Source: Bacteroidales bacterium (GTDB lineage Bacteria > Bacteroidota > Bacteroidia > Bacteroidales > VadinHA17). Taken from it: DNA of 9,911 nucleotides. The notes beneath the pieces are model-generated. The model had not been told where the DNA came from and searched no databases. It saw only the letters and a program-made list of their open reading frames with translations. Each line of letters opens with the position of its first letter. Position 1 is the stretch's first letter. A program made the translations under genes and the position numbers. The DNA is taken from positions 3,352 through 13,262 of the forward strand of contig DOZA01000053.1 of assembly GCA_003518245.1 (NCBI GenBank), given 5' to 3'. Positions 1 to 6,606 of the stretch are shown piece by piece.

Positions 1-2
1 TT

Positions 3-83
3 CTTCAATGGATAAACAGAGGAGCATGTCAGGACCTAGACAACGGAAACGGAAAATCCCAATGCAAAATACACGTGGCATAA
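3..83 (+). pseudogene. upstream part of the 91-1086 gene, in another frame
   Basis: Frame 3 is open from the window edge to a TAA at 81-83 and reads through a cysteine-rich stretch (GACQDLDNGNGKSQC). The next gene continues in frame 1. Removing one A from the AAAA run at 66-69 would join the two frames as ...SQCKYTWHKNRMFMNDG, which reads smoothly into the downstream protein. I infer that both pieces belonged to one longer gene, now split by a +1 frameshift or a sequencing error. It could instead be the end of a separate upstream gene. Nothing else identifies it. Confidence 0.4.
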
Positions 84-90
84 AAACAGA

Positions 91-1086
91 ATGTTCATGA
101 ATGACGGCGCTGTTCTGAAGAAATTCTACCCTATGGAGTTAACCGTGCTTAATGATTTTGAAAAACAACCATATAGCTGTGATATCACGCCTGAAAAAGA
201 AACTATGAATCCCGGTGAAATAATAAATGTGGGGATCACAAACATAAAGGATATTGAGGGAGCAGATTCGAGGGAATTCAACCGGTTGATTGTACAATCT
301 CCTGATGGTGAGATCATTGGTGGAACGCCGCTTACTGCAGATAATGACCTGAAAGCTTTCAGGGTGGGGGATGGGACGGTGAGATTCCGGTACAGGGCAT
401 CGCATGACTGTACAAATCCTGAAAACACAATAATTGTATATAACTCGTGTGATATTCTGGGTGATGATCTGTGGCCCCTGGCTATTTCCGAAATGGAAGA
501 TAAAATTGCAGAGAAAAAGATTCGTCTGTTATGTGCTGATTGGTCAGGAACAGTGTCGTTCAGTTCTAATAGCTCATCAAAAGATAAAGAGACTGTTTCG
601 GGAGTAACTATCACAGAAATGAATGAAATAATCTCTCATGGATCTGTTTCACTTAATCTTTACTACAATGACGAACTTAATGATTTTGAGCAGTGCAGTT
701 CTCCATCAGGTAGTTATATTTACAATTACACTCATATACTAATTGTCAGCGTAAGAGATGAAACTAGGAGGACGGAAAGAAAATGTAAATGCTCGGGTGG
801 ATTCACCTATGAAAGCCCTGACGAACGATCTTTCCTCGATATTATATATGGCAATGAGTATTCTCTGCAGATTACTCTGACAACCAATCCGGACAGAGAT
901 TGTGAGGGAGTGACAGAGGAATATCTTGATGGTGACCTGATAAATACTTATGGATTCGTCAATCATTTCTCATTTTCTGAGTGTGTGGAAGGATTTACTG
1001 ATGGTAAAACAATACAAGGAAGCAAAACTGATTCAGGTGAAGGATGGAGCTCGAAAATTACATGGAGCCTGAAAAGGAATAGATAA
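91..1086 (+). CDS. hypothetical beta-sandwich protein, 5' end probably missing
   Basis: The 331-residue reading frame has no signal peptide, no membrane segment and no ribosome binding site before its ATG, so the annotated start is probably not the native one. Residues about 14-120 look like an Ig-like or bacterial surface beta-sandwich: beta-rich, with a 'PGE.INVGITNI' strand pattern, 'REFNRLIVQ', and Cys at 30, 107 and 120. Residues about 145-330 form a second beta-rich part beginning ADWSGTVSF, with further cysteines and many Ser, Asp and Glu residues. The paired cysteines and composition suggest export, with the signal peptide lying upstream of the window in the original frame (see 3-83). 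No enzymatic motif is visible and I do not recognise a named family. It ends next to decayed DNA on the opposite strand, so it may itself be a relic. The frame is long and its codon use is coherent, which supports real coding origin. Confidence 0.6.
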   Translation: MFMNDGAVLKKFYPMELTVLNDFEKQPYSCDITPEKETMNPGEIINVGITNIKDIEGADSREFNRLIVQSPDGEIIGGTPLTADNDLKAFRVGDGTVRFRYRASHDCTNPENTIIVYNSCDILGDDLWPLAISEMEDKIAEKKIRLLCADWSGTVSFSSNSSSKDKETVSGVTITEMNEIISHGSVSLNLYYNDELNDFEQCSSPSGSYIYNYTHILIVSVRDETRRTERKCKCSGGFTYESPDERSFLDIIYGNEYSLQITLTTNPDRDCEGVTEEYLDGDLINTYGFVNHFSFSECVEGFTDGKTIQGSKTDSGEGWSSKITWSLKRNR

Positions 1087-1093
1087 CCTATCT

Positions 1094-1124
1094 TATCTGT
1101 TCCCCGGAGACCACTGTACAGATA
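1094..1124 (+). terminator. possible weak terminator hairpin
   Basis: TATCTGT at 1094-1100 pairs perfectly with ACAGATA at 1118-1124, with a 17-nt loop, eight bases after the stop of the preceding gene. Only a short, interrupted T-run follows, so intrinsic termination is uncertain. The same bases overlap the tail of the minus-strand GH3-like fragment, so the symmetry may be chance. Confidence 0.25.
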
Positions 1125-1208
1125 GTATTTAAGATCGCTGTTATAAAAGTTAAGGGTGTCGGCAGGAATATCTATATTGATTTCTCTCGATCCCCCGGGC
1201 TGTAATTG
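1122..1208 (-). pseudogene. GH3 beta-glucosidase C-terminal (Fn3-like) fragment
   Basis: Read on the minus strand this stretch gives about 29 codons, LQPGGSREINIDIPADTLNF then YNSDLKYY. This matches the pattern of the fibronectin-III-like domain at the C-terminus of GH3 glycosidases, where an 'L.PGES..V.F.L...DL.FYN.DLKYV.EPG' segment is conserved. The similarity breaks off after LKYY, where the usual EPG-F-V-IG ending is missing. At its other end it directly meets the terminal repeats of the IS21 remnant (from about 1212). I infer that the IS inserted into or beside a GH3 gene and only this scrap remains. The call rests on motif memory, not an alignment. It is too short to be functional. Confidence 0.4.
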
Positions 1209-1211
1209 CAA

Positions 1212-1413
1212 ATACCGGACATATTGACCACCCTTCTACGATTCAAATTGAGCACCTTCGCAGGCCTAAATTGAGAGCTTTTTAATCCACCAGGATGCTT
1301 TTGGTAGTATTCTTCCCACATGGCCCACTTTGTAACGCTGGTATTCTTCAGCTCTCGCGTTCCATGTAAGGAAAGAAGTCATGAACAGCCTTAAGCTTAG
1401 GTGATAAAGTCTG
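1212..1413 (-). mobile_element. decayed IS21-family insertion sequence end
   Basis: On the minus strand three related motifs follow one another at an exact 24-bp period: AGCTCTCAATTTA (1279-1267), GTGCTCAATTTGA (1255-1243) and GTGGTCAATATG (1231-1220), ending in a CCGGTATTTGCA-like tip. Multiple spaced repeats of a GGTCAATTT type at the ends are typical of IS21-family elements in Bacteroidota. Just inside them, in the orientation expected for transposase reading toward this end, is a broken istA piece. Most of istA, all of istB and the other end are absent, so this is an internally deleted, immobile relic. Confidence 0.6.
1268..1413 (-). pseudogene. istA: istA transposase fragment, frameshifted
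   Basis: The minus strand encodes a segment typical of IstA between the helix-turn-helix part and the catalytic core: SPKLKAVHDFFPYMERE, then after a two-base frame slip at about 1352-1355, ELKNTSVTKWAMWEEYYQKH followed by PGG. This matches the IstA pattern 'FPY.E.ELK..GVT...LWEEY...HPDG'. The N-terminal DNA-binding region and the DDE catalytic domain are both missing. After HPGG the frame runs straight into the element's terminal repeats. The CTCAATTT at the junction is shared with those repeats and could mark the deletion point. Confidence 0.6.
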
Positions 1414-1425
1414 TCTTTTTATTGG

Positions 1426-1739
1426 CCATTAATCTTGCGTTTATATAAAAATAAAGGTACGAAAATACGGCATTGACATCATGAAAAACTCTCAGTAAAC
1501 GGATACCTTAGTAACCTCGCAACCCTCCGAGCAATTCGCTTTCCATACTCATCCTACTCAATGATGCCATATCCCTTAAAGTACATTAACACGTCGTCAA
1601 TATATTTGCTATCCTATCATAACATTATTTGTTTCGGAAATTCTATTACAGACAATTAACTGGAATTTAATCATCTTATTTCATAATTTGCATTTTTATT
1701 GAAAAGTTTGCAGTTTTTTAATCACTAAAATCTAAACAA
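1426..1739. other. gene-free stretch beside the IS relic
   Basis: No intact gene is visible. On the minus strand 1613-1479 reads as a 44-codon stretch with one internal stop (SKYIDDVLMYFKGYGIIE, stop, DEYGKRIARRVARLL...), ending in TGA, which may be a remnant of an unknown gene. The minus strand then has a TACCTTTA box (rc of 1453-1460) resembling a Bacteroidota -7 element. The last 100 bases before the gene at 1740 are very AT-rich and probably hold its promoter, but I see no clear -33/-7 pair. Confidence 0.4.
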
Positions 1740-1991
1740 ATGGAAATTATTGGTACTATTATCATTGGTGCAATAGCAGGCTGGCTGGCTGGTTTGATTT
1801 ACAAAGGCAGTGGTCTTGGTTTACTCTGGAATATTGTGGTGGGAATTATTGGTGGCTTTCTGGGTTACAGGCTTTTGGGACTGCTGAATATTAATCTTGG
1901 CACAGGATGGATTGGAGCCATAGTGACGGGTGTTATAGGGGCAATAGTTCTATTGGTTATATTTAATCTGATAATTAAGAAAAGAAAGTAA
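1740..1991 (+). CDS. GlsB/YeaQ/YmgE family small membrane protein
   Basis: This 83-residue, glycine-rich, very hydrophobic protein has three predicted membrane segments (about 3-20, 27-48 and 56-77) and a short basic tail ending KKRK. The GAIAGWLAGLIYKGSGLGLL start and the GIIGGFLGYRLLGLL repeat are characteristic of the transglycosylase-associated / GlsB family of inner-membrane proteins (Pfam Transgly_assoc), and the length is usual for it. Family members are often stress-induced, but the biochemical role is unknown and the 'transglycosylase' name does not imply enzymatic activity. The ATG at 1740 gives the full first membrane segment and follows an A-rich leader (TCTAAACAA). It stands alone, about 340 bases before the carbohydrate cassette, with no sign that the two are co-transcribed. 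Confidence 0.88.
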   Translation: MEIIGTIIIGAIAGWLAGLIYKGSGLGLLWNIVVGIIGGFLGYRLLGLLNINLGTGWIGAIVTGVIGAIVLLVIFNLIIKKRK

Positions 1992-2332
1992 CCCACTTTT
2001 AAACCTTTGTAAACTTATAAACCGGTAAAGAAATAACGGGGAAGAAATTACGGAAATTCTGAAATAGGTAACTAACATTAATAATAAATTTAAAGCATTT
2101 GGCAGTTCAGCGTTTTGGAAGTAAAAAGCGTTTCAGTAATTTCGCCAGGTATAGAAAGAATATTGTTCCATCCCCAACAGCTATGATAGATCGGGATAGG
2201 CATACGGTGCTCAGCTTCCGATTGTGAAGCCCACGGCCATGCATCCAAAGAAAAAAGTTCCTAGACGCCGTGTGGAACTAAACAAAGTGCTTGAAATTAT
2301 TTAGCTTTATTAAGAAATAAACTCATGTAATT
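1992..2332. other. intergenic region before the carbohydrate cassette
   Basis: No convincing gene lies in these 341 bases. Short open stretches exist on both strands (for example minus 2244-2107, 45 codons from an ATG, and plus 2239-2304, 21 codons), but neither resembles a known protein. AGTTCC and GGAACT flank a 12-nt loop around 2257-2280 and, read on the minus strand, are followed by a T-run, though no minus-strand gene needs a terminator there. TAGCTTTA at 2302-2309 fits the Bacteroidota -7 consensus TAnnTTTG except for its last base and lies 24 bases before the next ATG. No good -33 box was found at the right distance. Confidence 0.35.
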
Positions 2333-4597
2333 ATGAAATTTGCATATATCGGAACATATCCACCACGTGAGTGTGGTATTGGTACCTTTACTATGAATCT
2401 TTACAGATCGATGGTTGCGAATCCTGCCTCCCGGAAAGGCAGGAGTGATAGTACAAAGGATACTGTTGAAGGATTTATTGTAGCCATGAACGATAATGAA
2501 CTAACCTATAATTATCCGGAAGAAGTAAAGCTTACCATCAGGCAGGAACATCAGCGTGACTATTTGAAAGCTGCGAGATTTATAAATCTCAGCGGAGCTG
2601 ATATATGTGTACTTGAACATGAGTATGGAATTTTTGGAGGGCAAAATGGGATATATATACTTCCTTTGCTTCACCGGCTTGAAATTCCGCTGATCGTAAC
2701 CCTTCACACCATTGTAAAAACACCTTCATATAATGAAAAGGTAGTATTGCAGCAAATATGTAAAATGGCTCATAAGGTCATTGTAATGAGTCATAAAGCC
2801 ATTGACTTTCTTATCAGAATCTATAATGTGGATAAAGAGAAAATTGCTTTTATAGAACATGGCGTCCCGGATATTCAATTTAGTCAGGAACAAACCAAAA
2901 AAGAATTTAAACTCGAGAATAAAAAAATACTACTCACATTTGGAATTTTAAGCCGCAATAAAGGGATTGAAACAGTTATTAAAGCCTTGCCACGGGTTAT
3001 TGAAAAACACCCAGAGGTCTTATATATGGTTCTGGGTAAAACTCATCCAAATGTTCTTCGCCATTCCGGAGAAGAATACCGTAATTATCTTCATCGTCTG
3101 ACTAAAAGCCTCAACCTGGGCGATCATGTTTATTTCCTTAATGAGTTCATAGCTCAAAAGGAGTTATCTAAATATTTATCAGCTTCTGATATTTACATTA
3201 CGCCTTATTTGAATGAGGCTCAGATTACCAGCGGCACACTTTCATATGCATTAGGCGCGGGTTCGGCTGTTATTTCAACGCCCTACTGGCATGCCTCGGA
3301 ATTATTAGCTGATGGAAGAGGCAGGCTCTTTGACTTCAAAAATTCAGAGGAGCTTTCAATGATTTTATTGAACTTGCTGGATAATCCCGTAGTGTTGAAA
3401 GATCTTCGGGAAAAAGCAAGTGGTTACGGCAAAACAATAACCTGGCCAAAGTCGGGTGGTAAATATGTTGTGCTTGCTGAACAGATTCTTGCTGCTAAAC
3501 CGGAAGTATTGGTGAAGAAAGAAACCTTAATTGATCCACTTATTATGCCACCATTTTCTCTGGATCATATTAAGCGCCTTACTGACGATACAGGAATTAT
3601 CCAGCATGCAAAATTCGGTATTCCCAACCTGAAAGAAGGTTATTGCCTTGACGATAATGCAAGGGCTTTGATTATGGTACTCATGACATACCGGCGAAAG
3701 AAAGATATGCTTGCGCTAAATTTAGCTCCTATATATCTGAGCTATATCCATTACATGCAGAACAAAGACGGGACATTCAGAAATTTCCTTAGTTTTAACC
3801 GGGACTTTCTTGATGAGATAGGATCGGAAGATTCATTTGGAAGAACCATCTGGGCACTTGGATACCTGCTGAACAATGCACCTAGTGATGCTTATTACCA
3901 AACCGGGAAATTAATTTTCTTTGATGCATCACCAAACTTTGAAAAACTTAAATCTATAAGAGGTATAGCCAATACAATGCTGGGCATCAGTTTTTACCTC
4001 AAAAGTAACCCCACAGATGATTCAATGACAGAAAGATTAAGAAATCTTGCCAGCAAGTTAATCAGACATTATGAAGAAAACAGTTCTGAAAGCTGGAAAT
4101 GGTTTGAGCCATTACTGGCTTATGATAATGGTATATTACCACTTGCACTTTTACGTTCGGCTGAAATACTTAACGATGATAAAATAAATAAGATTGCCAT
4201 GGAAGCAATGACTTTCCTGTCAGGAATTACATTTAAGGATGATTATTTATCAATCATTGGTAATGAAAAATGGTATAAAAAAGACGGTGAACGTTCAATG
4301 TTTGCGCAACAACCTGTGGATGCCCTTGCTATGATTTTAATGTATCATCAGGCTTTTCATTTGACAAAAGATAAAAAATATCTAATCAAATTATTCTCCT
4401 GCTTCATGTGGTTCCTTGGGGAAAATGATCTAAGAATGAGCTTGTTCGATTTTGAAACAAAAGGTTGTTGTGATGGCTTTGAGAAATACGGCGTTAACCG
4501 TAATCAGGGCGCTGAAAGTTCGCTTGCTTATTTAATTTCTCATTTGATAGTTTTACAGGCGTTTGAAGAATTTGAAGAAATAGATCTGATAAAATAG
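2333..4597 (+). CDS. GT4-like glycosyltransferase fused to six-hairpin-like helical domain
   Basis: The 754-residue protein has two parts. Residues 1-400 form a GT-B fold of GT4 type: an N-terminal GTYPPRECGIGTFT loop (7-20), EHEYGIFGG (95-103), TLHT around H125, FGILSRNKGIETVIKALP (from 203) opening the second Rossmann domain, then SGTLSYALGAGSAVIST. The usual EX7E donor motif is altered: Q297 and Y305 occupy the two Glu positions. Residues about 405-750 are all-helical with repeated hairpins, PPFSLDHIKRLTDDTG (406-421), LDDNARA (D440, D441), and NQGAESSLAYL (from N724). This looks like an (alpha/alpha)6 glycosidase- or epimerase-like toroid, but no specific family is certain. There is no signal peptide or membrane segment, so it is cytoplasmic. 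It begins a three-gene run; the next gene starts 31 bases on. A mannosyltransferase role is inferred from the GH130 neighbours. The substrate is unknown. Confidence 0.85.
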   Translation: MKFAYIGTYPPRECGIGTFTMNLYRSMVANPASRKGRSDSTKDTVEGFIVAMNDNELTYNYPEEVKLTIRQEHQRDYLKAARFINLSGADICVLEHEYGIFGGQNGIYILPLLHRLEIPLIVTLHTIVKTPSYNEKVVLQQICKMAHKVIVMSHKAIDFLIRIYNVDKEKIAFIEHGVPDIQFSQEQTKKEFKLENKKILLTFGILSRNKGIETVIKALPRVIEKHPEVLYMVLGKTHPNVLRHSGEEYRNYLHRLTKSLNLGDHVYFLNEFIAQKELSKYLSASDIYITPYLNEAQITSGTLSYALGAGSAVISTPYWHASELLADGRGRLFDFKNSEELSMILLNLLDNPVVLKDLREKASGYGKTITWPKSGGKYVVLAEQILAAKPEVLVKKETLIDPLIMPPFSLDHIKRLTDDTGIIQHAKFGIPNLKEGYCLDDNARALIMVLMTYRRKKDMLALNLAPIYLSYIHYMQNKDGTFRNFLSFNRDFLDEIGSEDSFGRTIWALGYLLNNAPSDAYYQTGKLIFFDASPNFEKLKSIRGIANTMLGISFYLKSNPTDDSMTERLRNLASKLIRHYEENSSESWKWFEPLLAYDNGILPLALLRSAEILNDDKINKIAMEAMTFLSGITFKDDYLSIIGNEKWYKKDGERSMFAQQPVDALAMILMYHQAFHLTKDKKYLIKLFSCFMWFLGENDLRMSLFDFETKGCCDGFEKYGVNRNQGAESSLAYLISHLIVLQAFEEFEEIDLIK

Positions 4598-4628
4598 CAT
4601 TACTTTAATAATATAAATACCATAAATT

Positions 4629-5555
4629 ATGTTGATTAAACGATATGCTGATAATCCAATTCTTAACAGGGATGATGTGCCTTACCCTGTTGCTACTGTG
4701 CATAATGCAGGGGTTGTAAAGTTCAACAACAGGTATATTATGATTTTTCGTTCTCATAAACTTAATGGTAGAAGTATATTAGGTAAAGCGGAAAGTAACG
4801 ACGGGTTTAATTTTATAGTGGATAAAAAACCATTTATGGTTCCAGCCACTGCCGGTATCTTCAAGGAATATGAGGAGTACGGCTTGGAAGACCCACGGAT
4901 TATTTCTCTTGATGGTGAATATCTTATAACTTACAGTGCATATTCCCGGCATAGTGTAAGGATAGGTCTTGCAAAAACCACAGATTTTAAATCCGTTAAG
5001 CGTGTATCTCTCATTACTGAAGCCGATTACCGCAATGTGGTCATATTTCCTGAAAAGTTTAATGGTTTATATGCACGTCTCGATCGCCCTCATTCTGAAA
5101 TATCACCCTGGTCAATATGGATATCCTATTCTCCTGACCTGAAGTACTGGGGTGAATCAAAACTAATCATAAAACCCTGTCAGTATCACTGGGATGAAAT
5201 GAAGATAGGCCCAGGTGCGCCACCAATTAAAACGACTCGTGGATGGTTGAATATTTATCATGGCGTATTTCCTACCATGGATGGTTGCATTTACAGATTG
5301 GGAGTGGCATTACACGATCTCCGTGACCCTTCTGTTATTATTGCAGTGGGTGATGAATGGATTTTGCAGCCGGAAGAAAAATATGAAATCACCGGCTATG
5401 TTCATAATGTAGTCTTCTGTTGCGGTGCTGTACCTGAAGAAGATGGGAGTGTAAAAATCTATTGGGGTGGAGCCGACTCTGTGATGTGTGTAGGCACAGC
5501 CAATATAGAACAGCTTGGTGATCATTGTTTGAATAAATCACGTCAACCACTTTAA
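4629..5555 (+). CDS. GH130 mannoside phosphorylase (short form)
   Basis: The 308-residue protein has the length and motifs of a five-bladed beta-propeller GH130 enzyme. Family members cleave beta-mannosides with inorganic phosphate to give alpha-mannose 1-phosphate. Visible residues are the GLEDPRI motif with the presumed catalytic D88, the YARLDRPH motif (R150, R153), K192 in MKIGPGAPP, H211 in YHGV and Y222 in YRLG. Arg, Lys, His and Tyr in this order are those that hold phosphate in the phosphorylase members, so phosphorolysis is more likely than hydrolysis. It lacks a signal peptide, hence acts in the cytoplasm. Its stop is two bases before the next ATG, implying translational coupling with the GT4 enzyme. 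Acceptor and linkage (beta-1,2 or beta-1,4) cannot be told from sequence alone. The start follows an A/T-rich leader without a Shine-Dalgarno sequence. Confidence 0.87.
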   Translation: MLIKRYADNPILNRDDVPYPVATVHNAGVVKFNNRYIMIFRSHKLNGRSILGKAESNDGFNFIVDKKPFMVPATAGIFKEYEEYGLEDPRIISLDGEYLITYSAYSRHSVRIGLAKTTDFKSVKRVSLITEADYRNVVIFPEKFNGLYARLDRPHSEISPWSIWISYSPDLKYWGESKLIIKPCQYHWDEMKIGPGAPPIKTTRGWLNIYHGVFPTMDGCIYRLGVALHDLRDPSVIIAVGDEWILQPEEKYEITGYVHNVVFCCGAVPEEDGSVKIYWGGADSVMCVGTANIEQLGDHCLNKSRQPL

Positions 5556-5557
5556 GC

Positions 5558-6574
5558 ATGAAAATAGCAATCTTATCTCCTATAGCCTGGAGAACCCCAC
5601 CTGTAAAATACGGACCATGGGAGCAGGTGGCTTCTAATATTGCAGAAGGGTTGATCGATAAAAAGATTGACGTCACCTTATTTGCTACAGCAAATTCGAT
5701 TACCAGAGGAAAGCTGCAATATGTTTCAAAAGAAGCTTACAACGAAAATCCGGATATTGATCCAAAGGTTTGGGAATGTCTTCATATCAGTAATTTGATG
5801 GAGCAGGCAGATAAATTTGATTTGATTCACAACCATTTTGACTTTCTTCCGCTTACTTATACAGGGCTTATTAAAACACCTATGGTTACCACTATTCATG
5901 GTTTCTCATCACCAAAAATATTGCCGGTCTATAAGATATATAACAGGAATAATTTTTATGTGTCTATAAGCAATTCCGACCGTTGCCTTGATCTTGAATA
6001 TGTCGCAACAGTCTATAATGGCATTGACACAAATGGATTTACATTTAAAAAAAAGCCGAAAGATTATCTGCTGTTTTTCGGCAGGATTCACCCCGAAAAG
6101 GGCACTTACGAATCCATTCAGATAGCAAAACAATCCGGAAGAAAACTAATCATTTCAGGCTTAATTCAGCATAAGGAATATTTTGACAGCAAGGTTAAGC
6201 CTTTCATTAATGATGATGATATTGTTTACGTAGGTAATTCAGGACCCAGGGAAAGGGATAAATTGCTGGGTGAAGCTTATGCGCTTTTACACCCGGTAAG
6301 TTTTGAAGAACCTTTTGGCTTAAGCGTTGCAGAAGCTATGATGTGCGGAACACCGGTAATAGCATTCAACCTGGGCTCCATGCCTGAATTGATTCTTAAC
6401 GGGGAAACCGGTTTTCTGGTAAACACTACTGAAGAAGCAGCAGATGCAGTTGCTAATATTAAATCTATTGACAGAAAATACTGCAGGGAGTTTGCTGTGT
6501 CAAAATTCAGTCGCCAAAAAATGGTTGAATCATACCTTGAGGTTTATAAGAAGATTTTAGAAACAAAAAAATAG
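5558..6574 (+). CDS. GT4 family glycosyltransferase
   Basis: The 338-residue GT-B enzyme is a standard GT4 retaining glycosyltransferase. The N-terminal domain has the glycine-poor donor/acceptor loop PPVKYGPWEQVA (14-25), IHNHFDFLPLTY (90-101) and TTIHGFSSPK (111-120). The C-terminal domain has FFGRIHPEKG (R176 and K181, expected to bind the nucleotide-sugar diphosphate) and a complete EX7E motif with E251 and E259 in EEPFGLSVAEAMMCGTPVIA. It is soluble, with no membrane anchor or signal. It follows the GH130 gene with a two-base gap, and its stop lies inside a hairpin shared with the convergent GH130 gene. Context suggests it adds mannose, perhaps from GDP-mannose, to the glycan that the GH130 enzymes degrade. 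The sugar and acceptor are inferred only. Confidence 0.88.
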   Translation: MKIAILSPIAWRTPPVKYGPWEQVASNIAEGLIDKKIDVTLFATANSITRGKLQYVSKEAYNENPDIDPKVWECLHISNLMEQADKFDLIHNHFDFLPLTYTGLIKTPMVTTIHGFSSPKILPVYKIYNRNNFYVSISNSDRCLDLEYVATVYNGIDTNGFTFKKKPKDYLLFFGRIHPEKGTYESIQIAKQSGRKLIISGLIQHKEYFDSKVKPFINDDDIVYVGNSGPRERDKLLGEAYALLHPVSFEEPFGLSVAEAMMCGTPVIAFNLGSMPELILNGETGFLVNTTEEAADAVANIKSIDRKYCREFAVSKFSRQKMVESYLEVYKKILETKK

Positions 6575-6606
6575 CAGACATTTCAAACTGACACTGCTGC
6601 TATTTT
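6568..6606. terminator. bidirectional terminator between convergent genes
   Basis: AAAATAGCAG at 6568-6577 pairs perfectly over 10 bp with CTGCTATTTT at 6597-6606, leaving a 19-nt loop. The A-tract on one side and T-tract on the other let the hairpin work in both directions. It lies between the convergent genes ending at 6574 (plus) and 6600 (minus), and each arm contains one gene's TAG stop, so the ends of both coding regions form the stem. Confidence 0.7.

Noticed and set aside
126..614. 162-codon minus-strand frame opposite the first gene
   Set aside because: It is the antisense of a coherent plus-strand coding region and its translation shows no recognisable domain; a shadow frame.
963..1211. 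82-codon minus-strand frame taken as a whole gene
   Set aside because: Only its first part resembles GH3. The remainder is antisense to the end of the first gene, and the frame starts at a TTG inside an IS end, so it is a chance join with a pseudogene fragment.
2257..2280. AGTTCC/GGAACT hairpin with T-run on the minus strand
   Set aside because: Only 6 bp with a 12-nt loop, and there is no minus-strand gene upstream to terminate.
2107..2304. Short frames on both strands (minus 45 codons from 2244; plus 21 codons from 2239)
   Set aside because: No recognisable protein, no promoter or binding site context, and they overlap each other on opposite strands.
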